From assembly GCA_031213475.1 (NCBI GenBank), contig JARUPZ010000012.1, positions 9,568,727-9,632,726 of the forward strand: a stretch of DNA of 64,000 nt, written 5' to 3'. Within the stretch, counting starts at the first letter, position 1. Every line of letters starts with the position of its first letter. Positions 30,965 through 44,006 of this stretch are shown here, one piece after another. The notes beneath the pieces were generated by a model. It was not told where the DNA came from, ran no database searches, and saw only the letters and a list, made by a program, of their open reading frames with translations. Made by a program: the position numbers and the translations under genes. Origin of the DNA: Nereocystis luetkeana (taxonomy: Eukaryota; Sar; Phaeophyceae; Laminariales; Laminariaceae).

Positions 30965-31399
30965 GTTTTCGGGTGCCGCCTGGTGGCGGCGTGTCCTTCC
31001 GTGCGACACAGCAGCAGCAGCAGCAGCAGCAGCCCGCGGTAGCACCGACAACATCACCAGCATCAGCGGCGGCAGCAGCAGTAGTCAACCAGTGGTCTCG
31101 TGCGTTCATGCTATTAGCAGTACCGTGTTTTTCATGTGATATACAATTTTTTTGCACTCAAAGTGATATTGATAGTATACGCACATGGGATCCAAAGCAG
31201 CTCAGCCAAATCTGACCGAAACGTTTTTGACAGCACTACTTCGGACACGTTTTGGGCTGCAGTCACGGCTTGTACACAGTTCTACAACGTTCCTCGGACT
31301 CGCGGTCTCGCGGTTACCCCCTTCAGCACAACACACATTCTGTTTTAGGGAAAACTACTCGGGGATTTAGTGCGAGACGATTTGTGCAGTAGTCTAGCG

Positions 31400-31515
31400 C
31401 CAACAATAGGAAGAGAGGGAGGGGGGTGTACTCGATAGGAGGTAGATATGTTCTCGATCTCATGCATGGCCGTAGTCGTATGACCATAGACCCTCGCATC
31501 CCTAGAAGAGAGGGG
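31400..31515 (+). repeat. CATGCATGGCCGTAGTCG motif element with G runs
   Basis: GTACTCGATAGGAGG, CTCATGCATGGCCGTAG, GACCATAGACCCTCGCATCC. The best-preserved copy of this small element in the window. Confidence 0.75.
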
Positions 31516-31794
31516 GGGAGGGAGGGGGGGTGTTGCAATTACGCTTACCTTTTTGTTTTGGTGTGTGTGTGCAATGCTGCGCTTCGTCGAGCAGACGGTG
31601 CAACGAGCGCTTAACGGTGCCATTTTGCTACAAAGTAGTAGAGGGCGCGGCATTTTTTGTCGGGTTTGTTTGGCGCTGCCTGGGAGCCGCGGCGAGTATC
31701 GATGACTTTGGATGCCGTACTACTTGCTGTAGGCGCTGAATCTGACTTTATGTATGAGCACAGCACCTGCCAATACGATGTACAGCAATTGAGT

Positions 31795-31970
31795 AGTGCG
31801 GCTTGAGTAGTGCCGGTTGCCCGCTATGTTGCCTTTGGAATCACTCCACACCGATGGGATTCACCAGCATCGTAGCGTGCGGGAGGTTTTTATAGAGCCG
31901 GTCGCCGCTATTATAGTGCCGGTGTTGTTGGCTGGCGCATACCGGCACTATAGAGGGACCCCTGTCCTGT
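31795..31970 (+). repeat. Dispersed GCCGG repeat, copy 3
   Basis: GTGCCGGTTGCCCGCTAT, GTTGTTGGCTGGC and CACTATAGAGGGACCCC, shared with 17150-17335. The stretches 31515-31795 and 31970-32350 show no supported gene. Confidence 0.5.
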
Positions 31971-32358
31971 ATCTGGTATATCAGGTGTATATGTTTCTTG
32001 TTTCAACTTGTTGCTGTCTTGTAGTTTTATTCGGCAGGTGTCCGTGAACCTGGTAGTTATTGGGCACCCGTATCTATATAATAGATTATTGTTAGGTGCA
32101 AGTATCAGTTACGTTCATTTTTCTTGGTGACTACTCCATGGGATCAGGATTATGTGCCGCACGCTCAGGCCTTGTTTTTTTCTTTGTCAAGGTTGGCTGT
32201 TGGGCGAGGTGCTGTACTATGACAATATACCCTTGCCGTGTCTATACGTAGTATACTTGTATTATTACAACAATGAGTGTTTACACACGCTCATACATTA
32301 GCCTAGCCTAGTGGATACTTTCTTCGTGTGCACCCTCAGCATTGTACTAGCACTACTA

Positions 32359-32457
32359 TTACGGGGAACCATAGTAAACAGGACCTACGTTACACACAAC
32401 AATATATACATTTACCTATTTTTACAAACAAAATTTGGTCCTTTTTACTACTCGTAA
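32359..32457. mobile_element. 105-bp-family MITE, shortened copy
   Basis: TTACGGGGAACCATAGTAAA at the left, CTCGTAA at the right, TA on both sides. The right inverted repeat has a short deletion. Confidence 0.75.
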
Positions 32458-32536
32458 TATTATACGGTACTGGAAGATGGGGCAGCCCTCGCTAGGAACT
32501 CGCGCTTAGCTATCGTCAAGGGTTTTACTTTTAACC

Positions 32537-32695
32537 ACCACCTTTCTCTCCAGCTCTCTGGACAAGTCGTGGCGACACTGCAGGTGTCTCCCTTCCCCCC
32601 TCCCCTCCCGGTACGAGCCTCCATTTTTTTCGTGCAGGGGGTTCAGTATTCCCACTGCTCGTCGACATTTTTCGATTTTTCCTAACTCTCGCTCT
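32537..32695 (-). mobile_element. tRNA-derived SINE body, truncated
   Basis: On the - strand: TCGACGAGCAGTGGGAATAC, then GGAAGGGAGACACCTGCAG, then CACGACTTGTCCAGAGAGC, ending near ACCACC. The head is cut off where the next MITE begins. Confidence 0.65.
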
Positions 32696-32702
32696 ACTCC
32701 TA

Positions 32703-32807
32703 TTACGGGGGGCCATAGTTAATAGGACCAAATATTGTTAGTAAAAATGTTTAAATATACAGGTTTTTATGTATACCATAGGTCCTATTAACTATGGTCC
32801 CCCGTAG
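32703..32807. mobile_element. 105-bp MITE, copy
   Basis: TTACGGGGGGCCATAGTTAA at the left, CCCCCGTAG at the right, 105 bp, at the broken end of a SINE. From 32810 to 34540 no gene or clear repeat was recognised. Confidence 0.86.
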
Positions 32808-34540
32808 TAGCACTTTTAGCGATAAGAAAAAGCGGGAAAGCCTCATAACGTATACCAATATGTCCTGAAATATAAGCACCGTTTGATTCAACAGTTTGTG
32901 CGTAATCGGTGATTATATTATGGGATAGGGTGGCACTGCTTTGTTTTTGGGGGGGAATGTGAGCGCTGGTGGACTGGCGAAAGAGTGGGCAACAGTAGCG
33001 GAAGGCATTTGAGCAGAAGAATTATGGTTTGCTTTTGTGATTTCCACACGTTGATTTTGTCATGATTGGCAACAAAAAAAAACAAGACTAGAAAGGAGAT
33101 TTCATAGGTCAGAACGGAACGATAAAAATTACGTTTCCAGTCGGACGGCGCGGAGATCCGGTTTCAGATCTCCGGCTTCACCCAGATAAAAAAACGGTAA
33201 GGCACGACCTATCCCCTACCTCGTACCACTCCCGGCGGGTGTATAGGGATCACTTCGTCCTCATATTAATGCCTAAACGATCATTACCAGTATGTTTTAA
33301 GCCCAGGGTGGTATATTTTAGGCGGCCGTGTAAATTAGCAATTTGCTACCAGGTACGTTATAACGCGTTACTTCGTGTGTGCGTACTGTACCTACATGCC
33401 TGGTGGCGTTATTTTGTTTGTTTTGACGCAAAGGGTGCGGGGAATGAACTGTAGACAAGGCATGGATAGTGGGTGTAGCCTTCTTCTGGCTGTATTCCAC
33501 TCAGCAGTCTGCTCTTGTCTTGTTTTTGTCCGGTTTTGAATCGTTTTTGTCTCGTCTGTCTTGTCCTGCTTATTTTTTTCTTGTCTGCCCGTTATTGTCG
33601 ACCATGAAGAACAGTACCAGGTAGTATTTTGTAGCTGCTGTACGTATACTACAACAGTATTAATAGTAGTCTTTTTGTTCTTTTGTCTTGGCGAGAAAAC
33701 AACCTGAGCACACCATTGACGACTCGTACACAGAGCACTAACTGAAATTGATGGGAGGAAATGTTTCCCCTCTCTGCATTCTACGCACATTCATCTGGTC
33801 GTGGCGCTTTCGTTATTCATTCGTGATGTGTCCGTAGCCAGCACTAAAACCCTGCGTTGTTTCTCTTTCTCTCGGAGAATCATCATTTTTACTTCTCAGC
33901 TGTCCAGCTCATGCCGCAACTTTTTGAGCACTCGGCGTCTTTTTGGACGAGCGTAGCTCAAAGATTGGTACATGTGTCTACAGTATGCGCGTCCTCTTCC
34001 CCCCCCATGGCCCATGCGCCCGTCTTCGTTTTAGCGCCCCCGCGGAAGCTCATCTAGCCTTCATTCCCACCGCTCGTCTTCTATTTGCATACCAGCTACT
34101 TCTTTTTTTCCAACTGGTGCTCTCACGCGTTCACCGACCGAACGAATCACATGGTTTTGTTTTCACAGCGATGATCGAGCCCCCGAACTTGAGCCTGCCG
34201 AGGTGACAGTCTCGGGTCAGACTTACTTACCGGTACCCCCCCGCGTGTGAATTGAATACGCGAAGAATTAACGGCTCCTTCGCTGGAGGGCTTTCTGAAA
34301 CAGAGGCCCTGCTTGAATCTCAATACGTATACCTGGTATACGTGTTGGCATTACCCCTCCCCCCCCCTCCCCTCCTCCTATTGTTGCTCAGCTAAAGTCC
34401 CTTGAACGTTTAAAGCACGAGCAAAGACTGATGGCTGTAGGCTCGCTTGGCTCGCCCTGGAAACCCATAATTTCCATCTAAGATGTACGCTTCCAAATTG
34501 CTATAAATACGCCCCCAATACCTGTGCGTGCCCCGGTAAT

Positions 34541-34830
34541 TACTGGCCTTTTGTGATGGAGTAACACACCCATCGTATAGGTACGTATACACCTGTATGC
34601 GAACCTTAGATGGTACGTATACACCTGTATGCGAACCTTAGATGGTTGCACGTAGCGCTTTGGGAATATGCCCAAATGAGAATCTTATATGGTTACACAT
34701 ATAGCGTTTTGAGAATATATCCGTATGACAATCATATACCAGGTACAAAGTATCGTTACAGGTCGCTCTTTGGGAGTATTCTGTGAAACCAGTCGAGAAA
34801 CCTCCTTCGTGAACAGAGCATTGTGTTATT
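34541..34830 (+). repeat. Direct repeat flanking the decayed LINE, left copy
   Basis: Matches 40385-40640 over about 260 bp (GATGGAGTA.CACA.CCAT, GTAGCGCTTTGGGAATAT, GAGAAACCTCCTTCGTGAAC, ACAGAGCA). It is itself made of 50-60 bp tandem units around GCGCTTTGGGAATAT. Confidence 0.75.
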
Positions 34831-35053
34831 ATTATTTAGACTTGCCACCCGACAATGTGCAGCATGAGTTTTCGCGTTTATCAATCAAAACATTCCTAAG
34901 CGAAGAAATCTCCGTATACGAAGGAAACCTATACCCCGAGTCTATCTACCTTCTATGTCTACTTCCTTTTATGTTTTATCTACGATACTCTATGTGTTGT
35001 CTGTGCTCCCTCCTACATCTTAATATGTACTCGTTATTCCTATTCTTAAAATC

Positions 35054-38000
35054 CTAACCCGCATCCAAGCTCCATCCCCACGCCATCGGTGTGGGTCTGT
35101 CATCTCCCCACCCCCTGCTACTTCTCGATTCCTGACGACCCCTAAGCTGGAGTCTAAATCGTGATACCCTCCTCGAAATGGCGACCTGTGTAGTCACCGA
35201 GACGATTTGGAGTAGGCGTTCCTTCACCATTCCTTTCCTTCCCATCGACCCACCATTCCTCCTCCCCACTACACTAGCAGCCAGCTGGTCGATGAACTTA
35301 CTGCCCTCTACCCCGAGACGCCCTAAGCTTTCCACTGCCAAAGTGGCAAGTTCGTGACTCCGTTCGTCAAAGGACACATGTCCCGGACGAGCGTAGTGTT
35401 GGCGCTTGCGCGCCTCGGAGATAGAGGCAGCTGATCCATCTTGATCGGCACTGCCTCCTCGCAGGTGTATCTGCACTTGAGGGTCCGCATGGGTGACGTC
35501 CAGCAGGATGGACTTCTCCCTATACTCCCTATTAGGAGCATCCCGTAGACCTCTCCTGACGACAATTTCCCTTCGCAGATTTCGGTCTGCGGTGAATGGT
35601 TGGCCGCTTTCCACTTGGTATGAAATCCCCAGCCACTTCAACGTTCGGGACATCGCGTGGACGAGCGGTTGGTGCTGATGTACCTGCGCCCCTGCTCTGG
35701 GACAGATGCGCGCGTGGCGAGTGTCCGCGTCCACTGCATCGCAGCAGGGGCACCTCACTGCCACGTGTTCTTCTATACCAATGAGCCGTCTCCCCTTGCC
35801 CACACACTCTTCAGCGGGTATGACCCGGAGTGAGTTCGTTGGTCTCGCCCGAAGGCATGCCGTAGCTCCTGCCTCCTGTAGGCTCCTGTAGCGAGCCCTG
35901 GCGAGGGCTTTAGTTTCGGTCCCACCCATCGGGTCGCCCGGTCCGGGGGGGCGTGCTGTCTCCGGGAGCTCGTCCAGCGAGGCAGCGTGGGTTGCGTGCC
36001 GACGTTGGTTAACCAACTCACCCAACTTCTGTTGGACTTTGCGTGAGTTCGTGGTTAGGCGTCGTGTGCAGCCAGCATGTCGGTTTCTGGGGGTCTTGAG
36101 GCCCTGTCCCCCTCTGCGCCTAGACCCCATTCCAACCAAGAGTCGGGGGCGATGCCCGCCATCGCTTCCTGTGACACCACCCATGTATCCCTAATCTCCC
36201 GCAAGCTGTCTCCCAGCTGAGCAATGATGCTCGATTCTGGGAGCCCCCTCCTCGACTCATCGCCTAACTGGCCTGTGAGGTCTACGAGGGCCTCCGGCAA
36301 GGTCCCCACCCTACTCCCGATGGATGCCGACATTCTCCTTGCTTCTGTCGACGGCAGCCCTAACCCTCCCGCTCCCGTAGAAAGGCGTGCTTGGGCTTGG
36401 TGGTAAGGTTTGAGAGCCAGCCCACTATCCGGGCACCCCTCCTGGAAAAACGGTTGTGCCTCCGCCGCTCCCGGTAGTTCGAGGATTTTCTCGTACGCCC
36501 GCTGGGCCCCGTTGTCAGCTCTTTTACATGCTTCGAGGGACAACCCCGGGTCCAGAGCCCTTTCGAGGTAACTCGTCCGTTACCCGAGAGATTCGACGGG
36601 GACGAGGGCCGCCGCCTGTTTGTCGGGCATGTTAGCGAGGCAGCGTGCAAGGTGGTCCGCGCCCCCATCCCTCACTACCTCCATTGCTCGCCCCCGCACG
36701 TACTCTTCCGTGCCGATCGGGACACCCACTGCCGTCACCCCACCGTCGTCTGCGATGCAGACCTCAACGCTTTCAAGGAGCGAAATCTCCTCCATCGTCG
36801 GGGCGTGCCCTTTCGGTGGTAGTGCCACTGTTATGGTGGCGTTGACCACAATGCCGATGTCATCTAGCTCTGGTCGGAGGAAGGCGAATGCTCTAATCGT
36901 GTTGGCCGTGATCCCTGTAAGGCCGAGAGAGACATCGTCCATGTACACGAAGGCTTCCACGCCTTCTCACTCGAGTTCCTGCCGGAATCGCTTCAGCCCC
37001 TGTCGTAACGCCGGGCAAACATTGCTGGTCCCATGTGATCCCCTTGCTGGACACCGCTGGAGCAAGCGATCGTCCTGATCTCTCCTGAATCCACCCGGAA
37101 AAACACGTCGACTGGTCTTGTGCCGTAGCACTCGGCCACTAAAGGCGTGAGCGCTGGCACGCATTTTGCCACCTCTTCTAGCACCGCCGTCCCTTTTACG
37201 GTGTTGAAGGCGTTGGAGCAGTCCGTGAGAACAAGCCAGTTGCCCGTCTCGTGCAGCACGCTATCCCTCAATTCCACATGCTCTACTCTTCCGGGTACGG
37301 CGACCCCAAACTGCCTTACCTCTCGGTTTACCTCCTCCAACCTCGGTCGCCACTGTCGCATAGCCCCTGCGGTCATGAGCCTCATACCCACGCAGACCGG
37401 CCGGCACTTTTCCCCCAACGCAGTGAGGCTCGACTGCAGGAAGAGCTGCCAGACCTCTGGCGGGAACTCGTCCGGCTCATCGACGATTTTCCGCCAGAAG
37501 GCTGTAATACCACTTCTGAACTCGTCTCTGCCGATTTCGGTTGGAATGATGGATTGTAGATGAGCAAATCGTTGACCGTCGTTTCCGGGGCCTTAGAGGG
37601 CGCTCCGGGAGTTGACGACGCCGAAGAGCACCTCGGAGGCATACTCATCGTCAGGGCGCCACGGGGGGGCGTTTCCATCTTCCACCTCGGTGCCGCTCGC
37701 TAGCACTGCGGCCGCCGCCGCCGCGGACGCGGCGGCATGGTCTTCGGGGGGAAACTTGGCCATTCCACGTTTCCTCGTTCCCCGCTGATCGTGGTTCTTT
37801 CCAGAAGTTTGCTTTCTGCCACTTTGACCGTTCCCGCGAGGCGACACGCAGGCGACGCTCGTTCAAGTTTCGCCTCTTCCGAAGCTTCCTGGGCGGTATG
37901 CCGTTGTCTCAAGCCCTCTCTCATTGTGTACGCTATCAGCCATGGGAGCAGGAGCACTATGTTCCCGCTCTCCACCAGCGTGAACCTCTGTCGCCTCTCA

Positions 38001-38793
38001 TCCGGTCGTCCGGTGAGTGGAGCAGGGCTGGCATGAGGTGCCATAATTTGATCGCCCGCAGGAGCGAGTTCGGTGTCGCCGATTCTCGGCTCGGCCGGTG
38101 CTCTCCCATAGCGTGGTTGAGGAGGCCAAGGGCATGAACGCTCAAGGGCACATGTGCTCCTGCCAGCTGCAGCTGTACTGTCTTCCCGGTTGCGAAACGT
38201 TGCCCCAGGTCCTCCAATGAAACGGCATCGAGTGGTGGCCCTATGCCCAGGCTGTTGTGGTCCCATCCGTACCACAGCCCCCGGCTGTGTAGGTCCTCGT
38301 CATCTATGCCCCCCCCTCCCATCATAGCCGCCCGATTGCGAAGACCCGGGTCAGCTTGGACCGCTGCCTCCAGTGCGTCCCGTCTGGGATGCCGAGCTCC
38401 GTAATCGGCGGCTGGACAGCAGAGTGGTGCCGGTGCCGTGCCTCTCGCTAGGGTCTCTACCACACAACGAGCGTGGAGCACGTGGCGCCCTTGCCCAAAT
38501 GGAAAACGTACCACCCGGTGCCCTAGCTGAAGTGTTTCACCGCAGACCCCGCATGCCACTCCACCTGTGGTCATGCCAATGAAGGCCCGGGGGTGCGTCC
38601 CGTTCCCTGCTCCCCTCCCCTGCGACCTGGGAGATCCTCCTGCCGGAGCCTCGCCGTTTGGTGTCTGGTGTCCCCTGTCGTTTTCTGTTCCTCTCACTCC
38701 ATTTCTTCGGCTCGTTCCTCTCTGTACACCTCTCTCCACCAGTATTTTGCGTTCCTCCGGTTTCCACTTCTCCTTTACCTTCCCTATACCCAC
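35054..38793 (-). pseudogene. Decayed LINE with C-terminal zinc knuckle and nuclease-like domain
   Basis: Read right to left on the - strand. At 38793-37957 the frame encodes a cysteine/histidine finger (CGVCGETLQLGHRVVRF.. then HARCVVETL). At about 37560-36990 lies reverse transcriptase with RPVCVGMRLMTAGAMRQW, VLTDCSNAFNTV and SSGVQQGDHMGPAMF. At 36960-36580 it continues with the YMDD box near 36945. At 36184-35054 lies CPCCDAVDADTRHARICP, a CCHC-type knuckle, followed by SILLDVTHADPQ, like restriction-type nuclease domains of early LINE clades. The blocks lie in at least four successive frames and stops interrupt them, so the copy is dead. The N-terminal finger may belong to a separate ORF1. 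Confidence 0.75.
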
Positions 38794-38794
38794 C

Positions 38795-39655
38795 CCCCTT
38801 TCCGCTAGCTTAGCTCCTTGTACTCGTCCCCGCCTCTCCCGTCCTCTCCATCCCTCTCGGTCCCTCGGTCCGTCTTGATCTCTCCGCTCCCCGCTCTCTC
38901 CACAGTCCCCCTGCCTCCCTTGTTCTCTCAGCTACTTGCACACCTCCCGCTTCCCCATGCCCCGCCGTTCCCCCCGCTTCTCCTGCCCCCCCCCGCCCTC
39001 CCTGTCCCCCTCTCCCTCCCCCAACCTGTTGGCGGGGGCGCCGCCCTATCTCCTCCCGACGTTTCCCCCACTCCAGCCGCCCCCTCCATTCCCTCCTCCC
39101 CCCCCGCCCCTCCCACTCTCCCTGCCCCCCCTGTTCCACTTGCTCCCCCCGCTCCCCTGGCTCCCCCCGCCCCCTCCCCTCTCCTCGTTCCCCTTGCTCC
39201 TTCCATCATCCTTTCTCTCCCCCCCCCCCCCGCCCCCCCTGCCCCCTTTCTGGCCAGCCAACATGAGTGCTGCACTATCCCTTCCCCCCGCTACCCCCTC
39301 TCTCGTCGCTCCCCCCTCTCCCTCTGCTCCCCCCCCTCCCCTCACCTCCCCCGTTCCCCCCACTCCTCCCGTTCCATCCGCCCCCCCTTCTCCCCCCACT
39401 CCCCCGGCTCCTTCCGCCACTCCCACCCCCCCCACCCCCCTCGCTTCTTCCGCCGCCCCCTCCCCCCCCCTGGCCGGATGATGAAGGTGGCGCACTACCC
39501 CTCTGCCTGGGGTTTCGCTCCGTACTTGTGTCCGCCCCTCTTCCTGTGCTAGCTGCTCGTGATCTTCCCCCAGATTTCCTCGATCGACCTCGAGTATCCC
39601 TGGCGAACCCCCCCCCCCCCCCCCTCCCCTCATTCCTTGGAACTGTCACCTCGGG
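38795..39655 (+). repeat. C/T-rich low-complexity tract
   Basis: Over 800 bp of CCCCTCCC, CCCGCTCCCC and similar. Several long proline- or glycine-rich frames cross it on both strands and reflect composition only. It may be the expanded 5' region of the decayed LINE on the - strand. Confidence 0.75.
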
Positions 39656-39827
39656 TGAGGTCGATGCGGCCTCTGCCCTTGCTCGGGGCGTTCCGGGCTG
39701 TTCCTCTTGTATGGTATCCCTGTTTCCCTCGTTCTGGTGGTTATCTGTGGAGCCCGAAGCTTCGTGTTCTTGGTCCAAGCCACCTTCTCAACATCTTACA
39801 GTTTTTGAGTCTTCTTTGTTGGCAACG

Positions 39828-40010
39828 CCCCGGTAGACTGTACGTACCCGCCAACGGTTAGGGTTTGGTCAACGTGGGCTGACTTATGTTCCCGACGAAG
39901 CCCACCTCGCTCACTCGAGCTCTCTCTCTCAACTCGTTCGAGGAGTAATAGTAAGAAAATCGTGAACTACAAGCAGTGTGCCCTATTATCCAGCGTCGGC
40001 ATCCCTGTGT
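39828..40010 (+). repeat. Direct repeat (CCGCCAACGGTTAGG type), first copy
   Basis: Matches 40645-40840: CGGTAGAC.GTACGTACC, GCCAACGGTTA, GTCAACGTGGGCTGA, CTCGAGCTCTCTCTCTCAAC and ATCGTGAACTA occur in the same order. Confidence 0.78.
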
Positions 40011-40384
40011 CTCTTACCAGTTTATACCTCTGCAAGCTTCTTCACCTTTGGCTCCGTCGGCAGGATTGGTCACCACTGAGCTAGGCGCCTGCTACCTCTC
40101 ACCCTCCCCAACTCCTGTTCACCCTGTGAGCATCATGAGAGAGGCTTTACGTTTTTAGGCTTTACGTTTTTGAGTGCCGAGGCTTTTTTTTTTCGGTTAC
40201 TTCTTAGTGAGGCGTCGGAGCCTCACTACGAGGTGTGGGATAGATCTATCACCTCTCTATTCTGTGTTGAATACCCACATCTCCGGCCTCTCTTCCCGAT
40301 TTTGGGATGGCATCATATTATAGTCATTGTCCTTTATCGTCGCGTGGTCTGCATCTACTGCAGCAGTACGGCTATTCAGGGTGG

Positions 40385-40640
40385 GCTGTTGCGATGGAGT
40401 AGCACATCCATGGTATAAGAACGTACGTATCTGTATGCGAATGTATGGTTGTACGTAGCGCTTTGTTGTTAATTTACCCAAAGAAATGATAATCTTGTAT
40501 GGTTACACTTAATTAGCATTTGGGGAATATATCCGAATGACTATCTTATACGAGTATGGTTACAGGTGCGTAGCGCTTTGGGAATATTCTGTGGAGCCAG
40601 TCTAGAAAACTCCTTCGTGAACAGAGCACTATGTTACTAT
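40385..40640 (+). repeat. Direct repeat flanking the decayed LINE, right copy
   Basis: Right-hand partner of 34541-34830. It lies between the two copies of the CCGCCAACGGTTA repeat. Confidence 0.75.
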
Positions 40641-40644
40641 TTTT

Positions 40645-40840
40645 ATTTGTTGGCAAAATCCCGGTAGACCGTACGTACCTGCCAACGGTTAAGTATTGGT
40701 CAACGTGGGCTGAATTGCGTTCCCAACGAAGCCCACCACGCTCACTCGAGCTCTCTCTCTCAACTCGCTTGAGGAACAGTAACAAGAAGATCGTGAACTA
40801 AGTTACTACGAGCAGTGTGCCCTGTCCAGGATCGACATCC
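40645..40840 (+). repeat. Direct repeat (CTGCCAACGGTTAAG type), second copy
   Basis: Partner of 39828-40010. Together with the flanking repeats it makes the order A, B, A' on the right and B' on the left of the LINE. Confidence 0.78.
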
Positions 40841-41395
40841 CTGTCTCTTTTTACCAGCTTACTGACTGTACCTCAGCAAGCGTCTTCACAGTTTCCACTT
40901 TCTTGGCCCAAGGCAGTACAAAATACCATAACAACACTATTCCCGCATTCCCCCAAAGCGCATCGACTTCCTAAAAGTCCTTTTTCGCAATGCTTCGCAG
41001 ATTTCTGTGAATTTCTGTGAAGTGGCTGCGACATTAAGTGATCCCCCCCGCCTGACCACGCGCATATATATCATATACCGATCATACTTACTTGGAGTAC
41101 AAACATCCCATGAGATCGTACGGCGTACATACATACACAGTACAGCACCGACCGGTAATACACACATACCTGGTATGATAATAGTTTGGGTACATAGGTA
41201 AAATATCTCGGTAAATGGTGGGGGTGCAAGTGAGTACACGCAGGGAAGGAGAATTGGTTCGATGAAGTTAGTGGTATTCGATGAATTATGTCAGCTTTTT
41301 CATTTTGAATGGATAACGCCCTGCACAATGTCAGAAGGCAAAAAAATAAAATAAAATAAAAAATAGTTTGGGTACGTCGTATATACGCAGGTACC

Positions 41396-42110
41396 GTGTG
41401 TCGTATAACACGCAAGATAGCAGAAGAAGTACATACATAGATACACTGTCCACTGCAGCAAAAAAGGCGGGGAAGTGGTACCGGGGGATCCTTGAAGCAG
41501 CCGAACGGTTCATGGTGAGGTGGCACGAGGCTGAGGCTGAGATGAGTAGGCAGCGCCACGCATCCGCCGTAGATGGTGTCCAAGGGAATGGGGGGGGAGG
41601 GGGCAACAGGAGAAGTGGCAGAAAAGCCGACCAAGGGAATGCGGAGAGGGGGGGGAACAGATGGAGTAGAAGGGAAACTGCGGTGGACGAAAGTAGGAAG
41701 GAGATGGCAGACAGGGTAGCAAGGCACCAGGCTGACTAGGAAGTAGAGCATGACTATACTACTAGTGCCACCAACTGGTGCAGCTGCTTCGAACGTGGTC
41801 TTCCCTTGTCTTATCTTCTTTTTATTCAGTTTTTCTTTCTTGCGCTGATTCTCCGTGGTTTTCATTTTATTTATTTCTCTTCCTTTTTTCGATTGATAAG
41901 CCGTATTGAAGGAGTCGTGTGGCGTGGGTGGATGACGAGCCTGCTCTGCTTCTTGCGTATTGTCTGACGCCAAGGGGCTGGGCATAGTTGACGAACGCAG
42001 GGCGGAGACGGCAGTCAGGGTAGCAAGGTACCAGGCGGACTAGCCGGGAGAACCTGGTTATACTACTCGTACCGCAAACTACGGTCGCTACCTGGAGGGT
42101 GCTTTGTGCT
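41396..42110 (+). pseudogene. RTE-like LINE 3' fragment with a duplicated end
   Basis: 41455-41740 encodes KKAGKWYRGILEAAERFMVR.., then TAVDESRKEMADRVARHQAD and a stop. It is related to the C terminus of the LINE at 19.8 kb and to the fragment at 27.7 kb. The last 100 bp (GGTAGCAAGGCACCAGGC..) are repeated at about 42003-42110 (GGTAGCAAGGTACCAGGCGG), giving two successive ends. Confidence 0.65.
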
Positions 42111-44006
42111 TTAGTTTGCCTGGTATTTTCCCTTTGTTATTTTTCCCTTGGTTCTGTGTCTTGCTCTGTTCACAAGTAAGTAGTGGTGTTTTTGTTATTT
42201 TTCCTTTTTTCCAGGTCGTTCTTTTCAAGTGTTTGCCACATCGCCTGCGGGGGGGGGGGGGTACGACAGTTAGTTTCTTCTATTTTTTTTGTTGTCTTTT
42301 TTTTTTCTCTTTTTCTCTCTCGATTTGTCTTCTTTATTTTTGTTTTCTCTTTGTTTGTTTCCTTTCGTTTCTCTAAATTCCATAGAATGTGTATGGCATG
42401 CCTTTCGTATCCAGTATGGTGACATGCCATTGCATTGCCCACTGCTGTGCTTACTGCATAATAAGTGGCTACGTAGTATCTCTGTGGCGTAGCTTTGTGA
42501 CCACAGAACTTGTATGTCTTGTTATACTAAATAGGATTGAAGGATTGGCACGGACACTGGTTGTGCTGGATGTCGACGGGTAGAAAGATTAATGTGAAGA
42601 ACACACACACATAGTTCCAATACCCCATCGGGCGAAGTGCCCAGGCTCTTTTTCTCGACAACGGGCAATACCCTGTGGAAAAAGAAAAAGAGGCCGCAAA
42701 CAAACGCCGAACAAAGCGCGATGCGCGTCGTCAGTCTATCAAAGATCTGCACGAGATCTTTGATGCATCGTATTTTTTCTCCCAAGGGTATACGTATGCG
42801 TACAGAGTTCAAGATTGTTGTGTGCGGACCTCCCTGTTCTACGTACGTACGAGGTTCCTCTCGGTAATTCATCCTAGCCAGGGAAAGGGGTGTGATCTTG
42901 AGCGCCACGTACACGGCAGCAGTCGCAGCAGTGGTATTGCTCGTACAGAGTAGAGGTACGAAACAGAGCAGTAAAACCGTTCCTCTCTCGGACGAAATAA
43001 ATAGTAAATATCCTGATTGGTACTGAAATGTTATTGCCCTCGATGAAATAAATGCATTCGAGCGCTGTTCTCAGTTTGATGGGTTTTTTTTTCAAGCCGC
43101 AGTCAGTTGGAGTTGGTGCGAGTGTGGAGAGAGACCAGTCGGCACCGGTACAGACGGCACCTTGGCTCTCAGACTGAACGTCTGCTTTTTCTTCCTTGGA
43201 ACCAAAAACAAAAAAAGGCTCGCGCTTCGCGCTCGCGCGCCTCATAGTAAAATACGGTTACTATATTACGGGACTGAGTTGTATGCCATAATAGGCCAGT
43301 ACGATAGCACGGCGAGAGCAGGACACCCCACCCCCCAACAGCCATCAATAGGTTGTGGTTTGCCTGGTCCATACGGTGGTGATGTATACGGGAAAGCACG
43401 TCTGCCGATATCTGTATACCGCAGAATGCCCCCCCCTCGCCTCTAACAAAAGCCCACACGGCTCAACAGTTTAAACGTGACAAGCACACCAAGACACTGA
43501 AAAATGTTTGATATACTCCCTGTAAATATTTTACTGTAAAATTTAATGTTGCAGCAGATAGATGTTGACGTACCAGCACATGATGAGTACGTACGTACGT
43601 GTTTGTTGGCGAGTCTCACTATGATATTCGTACATGTTCTTGGCCTCTTCTGCTCTTTACATATGAAAAACGCAGTATGCACGTATGTATGCACACACCT
43701 ACCTGTAAGATTGCAGGGGTGGTCCAACAGCGCAGGAGGTGATGCTCGTGATTTCTGTAGGCAGGCTAGCGAGTGGCGCATTTTGATCCTACCGCTCTTT
43801 GTTTCTTAAATCGGGGGGATTAAATATACGAGGGTAACAAAAGTGATCGACACAGAGACGAAAATACTACATGTCTGTACTACACAGACGGTTGGAAAGT
43901 AAAATCGGACTACTTTTCGTCGTGAAGTTGATGCGAATTAGACTTTTTCGTGCTGCTAGACTACTAAAGTAGGGATGATGCACCATTTTTCTTTTACAGC
44001 CTAATA
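42111..44006. other. No supported gene
   Basis: T-rich sequence at 42120-42370 (TTTTTCTCTTTTTCTC), then sequence without recognisable repeats or exons. A GC-rich stretch GGCTCGCGCTTCGCGCTCGC at about 43218 can form a short hairpin. The open frames present are short and lack splice signals or membrane/coil patterns. Confidence 0.5.

Noticed and set aside
31530-31739. Small gene or exon (VVEGAAFFVGFVWRCLGAA..)
   Set aside because: No acceptor or donor fits, no copy in the window, and composition is close to the background.
38818-39836. Proline-rich and glycine-rich frames of 180-244 codons on both strands
   Set aside because: They come from a C/T-rich low-complexity tract; both strands are open at once, and there are no domains or splice signals.
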